This document shows, in pieces, positions 16,523-24,576 of a stretch of 64,000 nucleotides of DNA (position 1 is its first letter; each line of letters starts with the position of its first letter). The position numbers were made by a program, and so were the translations under genes. The stretch spans positions 202,044 through 266,043 of the forward strand of contig NZ_WAJR01000001.1 in the NCBI RefSeq assembly GCF_008831035.1, in the 5' to 3' direction. The DNA is from Ellagibacter isourolithinifaciens (GTDB taxonomy: Bacteria; Actinomycetota; Coriobacteriia; Coriobacteriales; Eggerthellaceae). The notes under the pieces are model-generated. The model was not told the DNA's origin and searched no databases. It saw only the letters and a list, made by a program, of their open reading frames with translations.

Positions 16523-17179
16523 TTAGCCTGGAAGACCCTTGCGGAAACGCGCGATTTCCATTGCACCCTGCGGCCCGACCAGATGCTCGAGCATCAGCTC
16601 GACAACCTGCTCGCTGTATGCGGGGCCCGAGCATGATGCGATGCCGTTCCAGCACACAACCGGCTTCTTCACGGGGTTGACGCCCAGCTCTTTGAGCCTT
16701 CCAAAGTTGTCGTGCCTGCTGCTGAGCGAATACGTGGTTGCTTTTCCGCCCTTAAGGATACCGCTTTCTGCAACGGGAAGGACACCCACGCACATGGTTG
16801 CCACGAAAGCGCCGTTGCCGTGCATCGCCCGCACCAAAGCGCGCAGTTCCGGGCAATAGGCCTCATCGAAGCCAAAGCCATGAAATCCCCCGGGCACCAC
16901 AAGCGCATCGTATGAGAGGGGGTCCACTTCCCCAATGGGGACATCTATGGGAACGGAAAGGCCGAAACGCCCGTGCGCCACCTCGTGGAAGCCTGTGCAG
17001 TCAACGGACACGTTCGGAAGATGGGCCCTGTACCCTGTCCACCCGCACATCGAGAGCGCAGCAACCGCCTCAAGGTCTTCAAACGCCTCGGGCAAGAACA
17101 GAAGAACCTTCTTGCCCTCGCTCGCGCCCTTCGGCTCGCCGGGGGCGCCGGCGTTCGCAGAAGCCATCTCGCGATTCAT
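16523..17179 (-). CDS. DJ-1/PfpI family protein
   Basis: A 218-residue member of the DJ-1/ThiJ/PfpI superfamily (class I glutamine amidotransferase-like fold). The sequence shows KKVLLFLPEAFEDLEAVA at the first strand, VVPGGFHG, and the nucleophile elbow ATMCVGVLPVA with the expected Cys. An extension of about 22 polar residues precedes the domain. Members act as glyoxalases, deglycases, chaperones or amidases; the sequence does not say which. It starts with ATG behind AAAGGGG, 73 bases after the stop of radical SAM gene B, so it may be the last gene of the long minus-strand train. Confidence 0.85.
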   Translation of the reverse strand: MNREMASANAGAPGEPKGASEGKKVLLFLPEAFEDLEAVAALSMCGWTGYRAHLPNVSVDCTGFHEVAHGRFGLSVPIDVPIGEVDPLSYDALVVPGGFHGFGFDEAYCPELRALVRAMHGNGAFVATMCVGVLPVAESGILKGGKATTYSLSSRHDNFGRLKELGVNPVKKPVVCWNGIASCSGPAYSEQVVELMLEHLVGPQGAMEIARFRKGLPG

Positions 17180-17252
17180 GATAGATCCCCTTTCCCCAGA
17201 ATGCTCAGCGAGTTCGTTTTCGGCACAACGGAGGCAACGGCCCCGAAGGCGC

Positions 17253-18254
17253 TCACCACGCGCTAGGCTTCACGCCCCGCAAGCAATATGCCCAGGATTC
17301 ATCTTGGCCTGCAACAAGCCATCCGTCTTTTTCCAGATCGCGTCGAGTTTCTCGCATGTCCCGGCGCAAGGACTCATGATGTGAGCTCCTCCCGCGCATT
17401 CGGGGGTCGGTCCCTGCATCAACCCACGCAACGCCGCCGACGCCGCCAACAGGTATGCGAGAACCGGCAGCAAGACGAATGATAGCACCAACTTGCCTTG
17501 CTCTTGAGCGCGATGCGGGCTTTAGGCCATGTATAGAGCAGTTTTCCGCAATAGTCAGGCTGCAGCACCCTGTCCATACGGGTCGCAAGCCGATTTGCCT
17601 CTCAATAGCATCAAGCAGCTCATCTTCGGGGGCATTGCGCCATAGAGGCTCAACGCCGCTCATCAAGGCCAAACCAGCAGCCTGGATATTCTCAATCGTC
17701 TGCACCCTTCTTCGAGGATCCAAGTCAGTCAGATAACCTTCTCCCAAGCGAACAGCATGATACGCTGCATCAGCACCTGCCTCCCGAAGCTCGATTGCCT
17801 GCTCGAGCGAGAGATCTGGGCCGTTCACCAAAAGAATCACATGGTCGTCAATGACAAGACGTGCTGCCGCTACAAAGGAAAGCAGCTTCTCGAAAGGGAG
17901 CGCGGCCGTCGACATCAGCGAAATTAGATTTGCGCCCTCTTGGCTGAACAAGCGCGCGAAAGCGAGCAATGCATCCATGTCCATCACGGAGCACTCTCTG
18001 CTATTGGAGTCATTGACCTGCGCAAAAGAACAGTATCGGCAATTCCCCGGGCAACGCAGCGAGTCAAGGCCAATTTGGGCATGCACGAAAGCACGGCCGC
18101 GGCACCTCTCCCAAGCCAGCCTCTTCGCCTCCTTTACCACAAGGAGGCTCTCAGGGGATTCCTCTGGAAACGAAAGCAGCCACGCGATTTCGTCGCGGCT
18201 AAGATGCTCTCCCGAACGTGCCTGTTCGATTATTTTCAAGACGATTCGGTCCAA
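17253..18254 (-). CDS. BioB/HydE-like radical SAM protein (copy B)
   Basis: A 333-residue radical SAM protein with CPGNCRYC. With the TTG start at 18254, behind GGGAGG and 17 bases after the preceding stop, the cluster cysteines fall at 68, 72 and 75, exactly as in copy C. A longer TTG reading from 18305 would overlap the fusion gene. It keeps YHAVRLGEG and a diverged C-terminal motif (AWVDAGTDPRM), but has SGVEPLW where A and C have CVEPVGPE, and a CC pair near 220. It therefore probably has a distinct reaction. It directly follows the desulfurase/methyltransferase fusion gene and is likely its partner (inference). Confidence 0.87.
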   Translation of the reverse strand: MDRIVLKIIEQARSGEHLSRDEIAWLLSFPEESPESLLVVKEAKRLAWERCRGRAFVHAQIGLDSLRCPGNCRYCSFAQVNDSNSRECSVMDMDALLAFARLFSQEGANLISLMSTAALPFEKLLSFVAAARLVIDDHVILLVNGPDLSLEQAIELREAGADAAYHAVRLGEGYLTDLDPRRRVQTIENIQAAGLALMSGVEPLWRNAPEDELLDAIERQIGLRPVWTGCCSLTIAENCSIHGLKPASRSRARQVGAIIRLAAGSRIPVGGVGGVAWVDAGTDPRMRGRSSHHESLRRDMRETRRDLEKDGWLVAGQDESWAYCLRGVKPSAW

Positions 18255-18271
18255 GAGATGCAGCCTCCCTG

Positions 18272-20767
18272 CTATTTGTAAGCGCAGATAACCACGCTGC
18301 CGCAAGCACCATCCACAGCTTCCCAGACACCTGCGGATTTCAGGGCCTCAACGGACTCGAGCCTTCCTTTTTTCTTTGCCTTGCCCTGCAGAACGGCGCT
18401 CGTGTAAATGCTTTTCACTTCCAAATTCACACGCAAAAATCCAAGCTCTTCAAGAAAAGTCTCGTATTCTTCCCGCGTAGACACCCCGTTGGTGCATCCC
18501 ATGATTGCGCACAAATCGCGCTGGGCAGAATCTGGAATCGCTTGCCATGAGACGATGTCGGAGACCACGAATCGCCCGCCGGGGCGAAGCACGCGAAGAG
18601 CCTCAAGCATAACAGCGCGCTTATTGCTGCTAAAGTTAAGAACGCAGTTAGACAAAACAACGTCAACCGAATTGTCAGGCAGCGGAATCGACTCGATGTT
18701 TCCCTCGATGAACTCAACGTTTTCGGCGTTGGCTTCGCTTGCGTTCTTATTGGCTAGTTCTATCATCTCGGGGGTCATGTCGAGCCCATAAACATGACCC
18801 GAAGCACCCACAAGACGCGATGCGATTATGGCGTCTATGCCTCCGCCGCTTCCCAAATCAAGAACGTGCTCGCCGGCCTTGAGCTCTGCCTTCGCCACAG
18901 GGTCTCCACAGCCACGCGAAGCCGCGATCGCCGCATCGGGGAGCCCGGCTACGATGCGGTCATCATATAGCTGCACCGCTTCTCCAACATGGATATCGCA
19001 CTGCGAAGCCTGCGCGGCCACCTGCGCATAATGGCGGCGAATCGAATCTTCGCGCGCAAAGGGTTCCTTTAGCGCCCGGCTGCGCGAAAGCAGTCGCACC
19101 AACAGACGCAAAGCTAAAAGCGCAGCATCAAGCTCTTCTTTTGTTGTATATGTGGCCATGCTAATGCGGCACGTCCCCGTTGCCATGCTAATGCGGCACG
19201 TCCCCGTTAAGCCCATACTGGCGTGAAGAGGCAGCGCGCAGTGGCCTCCCGCGCGAATCGCCACGCCCAACGATGCGAGGAATTTCGACACGGTAATGGG
19301 CTTGACGCCCTCAACCGTGAACGAGACCAAGCCATGAAGACCTTCTTGCGCAGTGTGGTCTCCCCACACGGTAACGCCTTCTATAGAGCGCAAGCCGTCC
19401 ATCAAGTAACGGGTCATAACGCGTTCGTGCCTGCAGATGTTGTTCGGGCCCAGACCCTTCACATAGCGGATAGCCTCTGCCAAACCAATTGCCTGAGAAA
19501 TCGCAGGAGTGCCCGCCTCATATTGAATGGCCAAGGGACGCAAGTAGTAGCTGCCCTCGCCCACATGGGAAATCGAGCCGCCGCCCGACATCACAGGGTC
19601 CATCTCGTTGAAAGCATCGGCCGAGATCCATAGACACCCAATGCCCATAGGGCCATAGATCTTATGCCCCGAGAAAGCGACCCAGTCAGCATCAAGCTCG
19701 TCAACGCGCATCCCGCAATGAGGCAGCCCCTGCGCTGCATCGATCAAAACTCGAGCACCAACGCTCTTGGCGCGCTTAACGAGCCGGTCTAAGGGGTTTT
19801 CAACGCCTATCACATTAGACATCTGGGAAAGGGCCACAAGCTTAGGCTTCAGGGCAAGAGCACGTTCGTAATCTGCCTCGTCGATTGAGCCATCGGAAGA
19901 TAACCTCACCAATTCGACGTGCGCGCCGACTCGCTGGCTCAGCAGCAGCCATGGAAGATAGTTGGAATGATGCTCTGCCAAGGTCGCCACGATAACGTCG
20001 CCGCGCTCTATGTTGTGCGACCCCCACGAAAGTGCAACCAGGTTGATGGACTCGGTCGTATTCCGCGTGAAAACCACCTCACGGCGAGAAGCACCCAGGT
20101 ACTCCTCCACCGCCTGACGCGCATCGTTGAAAGAAGCGGTTGCCTGCATCGAGAGCTCATAGGCCCCTCTGTATACGTTCGCGTTTTCGTGCTTGTCAAA
20201 ATCTTCCATGGCCTGCAGCACCGATGCAGGGCGCTGCGCCGTGGCGGCCGAATCCAAATAGGCCAAAGAGCGTCTGTGCTTACGGTCGTTCAACAATGGG
20301 AAATCGCGGCGCACGTTTTGCGCGAACTCGTCGGCCCAGGCTAGCTCAGAAGAATAGCCGCGGCTGTCGCATCTCTCTTTCGCTTCAGATAGCATATCGC
20401 GAGCAACATCAAACGCGAAGCCGCATTCAGGGTTTGCGGGCTCGAAATCGTCTTTCTTACGGGGATCCGCCGATAGACAGGCCAGCTCCCGAGCAGATAG
20501 AACCCCGCTTTTACCAAAAGCTTCGATTGACGGAATGCCCGCATCGTTTGCGGAAAGAAGCTCCTCGCCAAACACAACATCCTCAACGCGCAAGCGTGGC
20601 ATGGCGCGAAATCCCGAACGATCCAAAGGTTTGCTCAATTCCCCAGCGTCCACCGCATCCATTATGCTGCGAGAGACCAAGATCGGGGTTCTCCGGTACC
20701 ACTCTATCCACGAGGCCACGAGATGCGAAGATGGCTTCTCTTGAAGACGCCTCGAAAGCTGCGCCAA
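18272..20767 (-). CDS. Fusion: unknown N-terminal domain, SufS-like cysteine desulfurase, ArsM-like methyltransferase
   Basis: An 831-residue cytoplasmic fusion. Residues 1-145 match no family I know. Residues 146-560 are a SufS/CsdA-type PLP cysteine desulfurase with SGHK (Lys369 binding PLP), EAGTPAISQ and RAGGHC (Cys510, persulfide-forming). Residues 575-831 resemble the arsenite methyltransferase ArsM, with VLDLGSGGGID for SAM binding, GCGDP, SNCVLN (Cys708) and MGCTNG (Cys758), the last two at positions of the As-binding thiols. The N-terminal Cys pair of many ArsM proteins is missing. The TTG start follows AAGGAG. Sulfur mobilisation and S-, As- or other methylation by one chain is the inferred role. 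Confidence 0.85.
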   Translation of the reverse strand: MAQLSRRLQEKPSSHLVASWIEWYRRTPILVSRSIMDAVDAGELSKPLDRSGFRAMPRLRVEDVVFGEELLSANDAGIPSIEAFGKSGVLSARELACLSADPRKKDDFEPANPECGFAFDVARDMLSEAKERCDSRGYSSELAWADEFAQNVRRDFPLLNDRKHRRSLAYLDSAATAQRPASVLQAMEDFDKHENANVYRGAYELSMQATASFNDARQAVEEYLGASRREVVFTRNTTESINLVALSWGSHNIERGDVIVATLAEHHSNYLPWLLLSQRVGAHVELVRLSSDGSIDEADYERALALKPKLVALSQMSNVIGVENPLDRLVKRAKSVGARVLIDAAQGLPHCGMRVDELDADWVAFSGHKIYGPMGIGCLWISADAFNEMDPVMSGGGSISHVGEGSYYLRPLAIQYEAGTPAISQAIGLAEAIRYVKGLGPNNICRHERVMTRYLMDGLRSIEGVTVWGDHTAQEGLHGLVSFTVEGVKPITVSKFLASLGVAIRAGGHCALPLHASMGLTGTCRISMATGTCRISMATYTTKEELDAALLALRLLVRLLSRSRALKEPFAREDSIRRHYAQVAAQASQCDIHVGEAVQLYDDRIVAGLPDAAIAASRGCGDPVAKAELKAGEHVLDLGSGGGIDAIIASRLVGASGHVYGLDMTPEMIELANKNASEANAENVEFIEGNIESIPLPDNSVDVVLSNCVLNFSSNKRAVMLEALRVLRPGGRFVVSDIVSWQAIPDSAQRDLCAIMGCTNGVSTREEYETFLEELGFLRVNLEVKSIYTSAVLQGKAKKKGRLESVEALKSAGVWEAVDGACGSVVICAYK
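19155..19208 (-). repeat. 27-bp in-frame tandem duplication in the desulfurase domain
   Basis: Two perfect head-to-tail copies of a 27-base unit (19155-19181 and 19182-19208). They translate to GTCRISMAT twice. In SufS proteins this strand occurs once, just after the catalytic-Cys loop, and carries a conserved Arg. Identity at every base implies a recent event. Confidence 0.9.
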
Positions 20768-20821
20768 ATGCTCTCCTTCTTCGTTTCTCAGATGGGAACG
20801 CCAGCAGCACGGGCTAGGTTG

Positions 20822-21262
20822 CTAAAGCTTCATCTTCGGGGCGTCAGCCGCTTTCAGGTCAGCCTTGACAACCTGGACAAGGGCAATCACGAGAGCGATG
20901 CCGGCGGGGACCCAAACAAACAAAGCCTTCTGATGACAGGCCATCTCCGCGCTTGCGCATATTCCAATGCCAAGCGAAGTTGTCAGCACGATTGCAGCAA
21001 CAGCGCAAACTGCAACAAGGATCGACGAAACGCGACGTCCCTCTTTCGTGGAGCACACAAACGAACACAACGCGCCCACAAGCCCCACGATGCCCACTAT
21101 CGCAGTTGCGACGAAGACCCAATGGCATTTCATAGGAACCATATTGCCAGCCGTCGTCTCAAGCATCTTCGTGCAACCTTCGATGAAAAGCGACGCGGCA
21201 ACCATCACAAGCATGCATACGGCAATCGCGGCCGCAGCAGCTTTCCAAACGTTTTTCCTCAT
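20822..21262 (-). CDS. Small four-helix membrane protein, DUF4418-like
   Basis: A 146-residue integral membrane protein with four hydrophobic helices. Cys and His residues lie near helix ends: FIEGCTKML, VPMKCHWVF, FVCSTKEG and AEMACHQKA. The MKCHW pattern and topology fit what I recall of the DUF4418 family, whose function is unknown. The ATG follows GAAAGGG. It lies 68 bases after the MacB-type ATPase gene and 54 bases before the desulfurase fusion, so it probably works with that ABC system. The Cys/His pairs could bind a soft metal or react with thiols; this is inference. Confidence 0.75.
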   Translation of the reverse strand: MRKNVWKAAAAAIAVCMLVMVAASLFIEGCTKMLETTAGNMVPMKCHWVFVATAIVGIVGLVGALCSFVCSTKEGRRVSSILVAVCAVAAIVLTTSLGIGICASAEMACHQKALFVWVPAGIALVIALVQVVKADLKAADAPKMKL

Positions 21263-21330
21263 TGAAATCCCTTTCGTAAAGATTCGCGCATCATTAATTC
21301 AGTTTCGCCTTTTTAGAAGACATGCGCGCA

Positions 21331-21990
21331 TCAACGCTCGACGAACGTCTTGCCCTCAAGGTGCATTACACGCTTCGCGCGCGAAGCAAGCGCCTGATCA
21401 TGCGTTGCATACAGAAGGATCCCGCCCTCTTCCACGCGCGAGAACAGCGTATCCGCAACGCTTTGAGAACTCGACGAGTCGAGGTCGTTCGTCGGCTCGT
21501 CGGCGATGACGATCGGGGGATCGAGCAGCAAGGCGCGCGCAACGGAAACGCGTCGCTTCTGCCCGATGCTTAGCTGATACGGAAAATGATCCATGCGGTC
21601 GGCAAGGCCAAGATCGGTTAAAAGCGACTGCGCGCGCCGGCGCGCATCGAAGGGCATCTTGCCCGCAAAACTTGCAGGGGCGGTAACGTTCTCTATGGCA
21701 CGAAGCGACCCTACGAGCTGAGTATGCTGAAACACGAAGCCGAAGGTCTCGCGCCGCAGCGCAGAGAGCTCTTTGTCTCCCATCGAATCGCTGTCTTTTC
21801 CGTCGACGATCACCGTTCCGGTCGTCGATGAGAGAAGAAGGCCCAGCATAGAGAGCAATGTAGACTTTCCCGACCCGGACGGCGAGACGAAGGCGATGGA
21901 ATCGCCGGGCTCGGCAGTGAACGAAATGCCTTCCAGGATCACGTTTTCGCCGTATGTTTTGCCGAGGTTCTCGACTTTCAGATATGCCAT
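21331..21990 (-). CDS. MacB/LolD-type ABC transporter ATPase
   Basis: A 219-residue ABC ATPase of the lipoprotein-export/macrolide-export type. It has a Q-loop (FQHTQ), Walker B (IVIADEPTNDLD) and H-loop (ATHD). Two motifs are off consensus: Walker A reads SPSGSGKST, with Ser in place of the leading Gly, and the signature reads LSIGQ in place of LSGGQ. Both changes could lower activity, though the catalytic Lys and Glu remain. I start at ATG 21990, one base after the permease stop. It forms a pair with the FtsX-type permease upstream. Confidence 0.88.
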   Translation of the reverse strand: MAYLKVENLGKTYGENVILEGISFTAEPGDSIAFVSPSGSGKSTLLSMLGLLLSSTTGTVIVDGKDSDSMGDKELSALRRETFGFVFQHTQLVGSLRAIENVTAPASFAGKMPFDARRRAQSLLTDLGLADRMDHFPYQLSIGQKRRVSVARALLLDPPIVIADEPTNDLDSSSSQSVADTLFSRVEEGGILLYATHDQALASRAKRVMHLEGKTFVER

Positions 21991-21991
21991 G

Positions 21992-23194
21992 TTAATCGAT
22001 ATCCCCCTGTTGCATTGCCAACGATGGATCCAACCGCCCGACTTGACGAAGCGGCCAAACGACCGACAGGAAAGACACAAAAGCAAACAGGGCAATGATA
22101 CCCAAGCAAAATACCGCAACTGCCGGAGCGCCCAAGCCCACGAAGGGGAACGCCAAAGTGTCAAGAAGCAGGGAAATGAGCGACTCATAGGCCACCGCTC
22201 CCAAAGCAAGGCCGACAACCAGTCCAATTACCACAAGGCAGCAAACCTCGCCGCCGATGAGCTTCCTGATATCTGACTTGCTTGCGCCGATTGCGCGGTA
22301 CAAAGCCAGCTCGCTCTTCCTGTCCCACACGCACGAGTAGAATCGCGCGAAAATCTGAAGGAGAGTTACGACCAACATAAGCACCGCCGACCCGGCGAGA
22401 AGAACAAACACAGCCTTGAGCTGAGCCTGTGCGCGCTCTGCGGTCTCCGAATGCTCAACATAGGAAAGCTCGCGCATAAGGTTCAGCTTGGTCTCAACGC
22501 GAGTGAGCTGCTCATCGTCGATCTCGACCATGATGCAACTGACCAGCTCGGATGGATCCCCGTACATATCCCAATAGCGCTCGTTGCCATCGGTATTGCG
22601 AGATATCTCCCGTGCGGTATCGATGTCCATGACGATGGACTCGTCAAGTTCTCCGCCCGACTCGGCCATCGTGGAAACCACGTTGTACGGCTTGCCCAAG
22701 ATTGAGATCTGCCCTTGCGAGATGCCGTCGACGCGACTGCCGACGACGACTTCGTTCGCACCGAGCTCGCCGGCGAACCCTTCATCCAAAAGGGGCGTTA
22801 CCACGAAATCGGTGGTGAAATCGACGCCAATGAGACGCGTGGGGCTTGTCGCCGAACAGCAGGATTGGTCGAGCGTTTGGCTAAAGAACTGCCCCGTCAC
22901 GCGCGTAACTCCCTCAATGTCAGAAACGGCACGCACCTCATCTTCGGTCATGTACATCGACACCGGTGCGCCCGTGAACAGAAGGTCAGCACCGGTCAAG
23001 TATTTCTCGGCATCGGCTGGAACCACCATGATGTCAGCGCCACCGCGCTCGCCCGACAACTCTATGCCCTTCGTAACGCCTCCGTAAACAAGGCCGAACG
23101 CGAGAATCAACGCCGCGCTCAGCGCGACAGATGCGATGATCGACGCCGTTTGCACTTTACGCATGCGCAAGCTGCGCAGTATCAACGAACCCAA
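21992..23194 (-). CDS. MacB/FtsX-type ABC transporter permease
   Basis: A permease of about 400 residues: one N-terminal helix (TASIIASVALSAALILAF), a large extracytoplasmic domain, then three C-terminal helices, the FtsX layout. The outer domain has a paired cysteine in DQSCCSAT, and another CC lies in the second C-terminal helix region (GEVCCLV). I prefer the TTG at 23194 behind AAAGGGAAGG, because family members begin close to the first helix; an ATG at 23314 would add 40 polar residues without a ribosome site. A hairpin (23270-23277 with 23297-23304) separates it from the binding-protein gene. The cargo is unknown. Confidence 0.82.
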   Translation of the reverse strand: MGSLILRSLRMRKVQTASIIASVALSAALILAFGLVYGGVTKGIELSGERGGADIMVVPADAEKYLTGADLLFTGAPVSMYMTEDEVRAVSDIEGVTRVTGQFFSQTLDQSCCSATSPTRLIGVDFTTDFVVTPLLDEGFAGELGANEVVVGSRVDGISQGQISILGKPYNVVSTMAESGGELDESIVMDIDTAREISRNTDGNERYWDMYGDPSELVSCIMVEIDDEQLTRVETKLNLMRELSYVEHSETAERAQAQLKAVFVLLAGSAVLMLVVTLLQIFARFYSCVWDRKSELALYRAIGASKSDIRKLIGGEVCCLVVIGLVVGLALGAVAYESLISLLLDTLAFPFVGLGAPAVAVFCLGIIALFAFVSFLSVVWPLRQVGRLDPSLAMQQGDID

Positions 23195-23347
23195 CGCCTT
23201 CCCTTTCCCTTCGTCTCTCGATTTCTCCCTCGTGCAGCGCGGCTTTCGCCCCACAAACCGTTCGCTCAAGCGGCTCGTCAAAGCAATGAGCCTTGGCGAG
23301 CCGCCCTGTGTCATCAAAAGAGATGTGCCTAATTGCGCTTACGATAA

Positions 23348-24481
23348 CTAGATGGTGTAAATCTCACCCAACTCGGCCAAGCGAGCAGCGCAGCCCTTCG
23401 TGTCGGCCGTGTCCTTCGCGACGTCGCCGCGGAAGTCAACCACCATGTCGACAAGGCTGTCGAGGTAGGCATCGACCTTCGAAGCATCAGCAGGAGCTTC
23501 GGTGAGCACGCCCGCGTCGTAGAGCTCGCGCCAACGCTCCTTGCTCGAAGCGCGCATGTCCTTCTCGTTGCCATGGCCCCACAAGTAGTTCACGGTCAAG
23601 CCGCGCTGGATCTCGGGGAACGCGTTATCGGCATAGCCCTTCTCCATGGCCATGTCGATGGCTCGCTGGGGATCTTCGTTGATGTAGTCGCTGGCCATTG
23701 CCATCGCCTTCGTCAGCTTATCGCCCATCTCGGGGTACTTGGCGAGGTTGTTCGAATTGCAGCCGATGAAGCAGCAGTAGTACTCGCCAAGATCCTCGCA
23801 AGACGTGTAGAAGAAATGGACATCATCTTTGTTGTTCCAGCGAATAGGATAGGTGGTGGCATCGGAGCCGCACGCTGCGTCGATCTCGCCGTTCTTCAAC
23901 GCATCCGCGATGGTCGAGCCGGAGTACTTCACCCATTCAATGGTGGAGGGGTCGCCGCCTTCGCGGGCGCACAGCGAGATGCACTCAGTGTATGCGGGGC
24001 CGTTCATCATGGTGGTGCCCACGCGGCGACCGGCGAGGTCTTTGCAGGATTTGATGTCGGGGTTGTTCGTGACGCCCGACCAGCAACCCACATGGATTGT
24101 GTCGAGGTGCTTCAAAGGCATGCCCTGGTAAATGGCTGGGAAGTCGCCGGGGGTCGACTCGAAGAAGTCGATCTCGTCGTTAGCGAGCAGGATGGACACG
24201 TCGCTCGTGATCAAAGTGATCTTCGGGTCGAGGCCCGCTTCCTCGAAATAGCCGTTCTCGATAGCCACGTACACGGGAAGCTCGCACGGGGAGCCGCCCC
24301 AGTAGCCGATGGTGCACGGCGTCTTGTCACTCGACGCAGCAGCAGAGCTGCTCTCCTGCTTGGCAGACTCGCCGCCGGCGCAACCAGCCACAACGCCGCC
24401 CATCGCTGCAACCGCCGCCGTAGCACCGGCAGCCTTCACGAACGAGCGACGGCTCAAGCCCTTGCTAGTACTTTCCTTCAT
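23348..24481 (-). CDS. NitT/TauT-type ABC substrate-binding lipoprotein, cysteine-rich, Tat signal
   Basis: A 377-residue periplasmic-binding-type protein of the NMT1/SsuA-like superfamily. The N terminus carries a twin-arginine motif (SRRSFVK) and a lipobox (VVAGC), so it is probably Tat-exported and lipid-anchored. The mature part holds about 12 further cysteines, including TPC, SPC, ECISLC and EYYCCFIGC, far above the usual number for this family. It lies between the TauC-like permease and the FtsX-type permease and probably feeds the NitT/TauT importer. The ligand is unknown. The cysteine content hints at a metal(loid) or thiol ligand, or at disulfides. Confidence 0.87.
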   Translation of the reverse strand: MKESTSKGLSRRSFVKAAGATAAVAAMGGVVAGCAGGESAKQESSSAAASSDKTPCTIGYWGGSPCELPVYVAIENGYFEEAGLDPKITLITSDVSILLANDEIDFFESTPGDFPAIYQGMPLKHLDTIHVGCWSGVTNNPDIKSCKDLAGRRVGTTMMNGPAYTECISLCAREGGDPSTIEWVKYSGSTIADALKNGEIDAACGSDATTYPIRWNNKDDVHFFYTSCEDLGEYYCCFIGCNSNNLAKYPEMGDKLTKAMAMASDYINEDPQRAIDMAMEKGYADNAFPEIQRGLTVNYLWGHGNEKDMRASSKERWRELYDAGVLTEAPADASKVDAYLDSLVDMVVDFRGDVAKDTADTKGCAARLAELGEIYTI

Positions 24482-24576
24482 ATTGTCCCTTTCCCTTTTG
24501 TCTTCATCGATTCCCGAACCGCCCGATCTGATCGGCGGCCCTTCCTGTCATCAAACAGCGCGAAGCTGAGTGAGCA

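Noticed and set aside
22251..23317. The ATG/TTG near 23314 as start of the FtsX-type permease
   Set aside because: No ribosome site precedes it and it adds about 40 polar residues before the first helix, unlike the family; TTG 23194 fits better.
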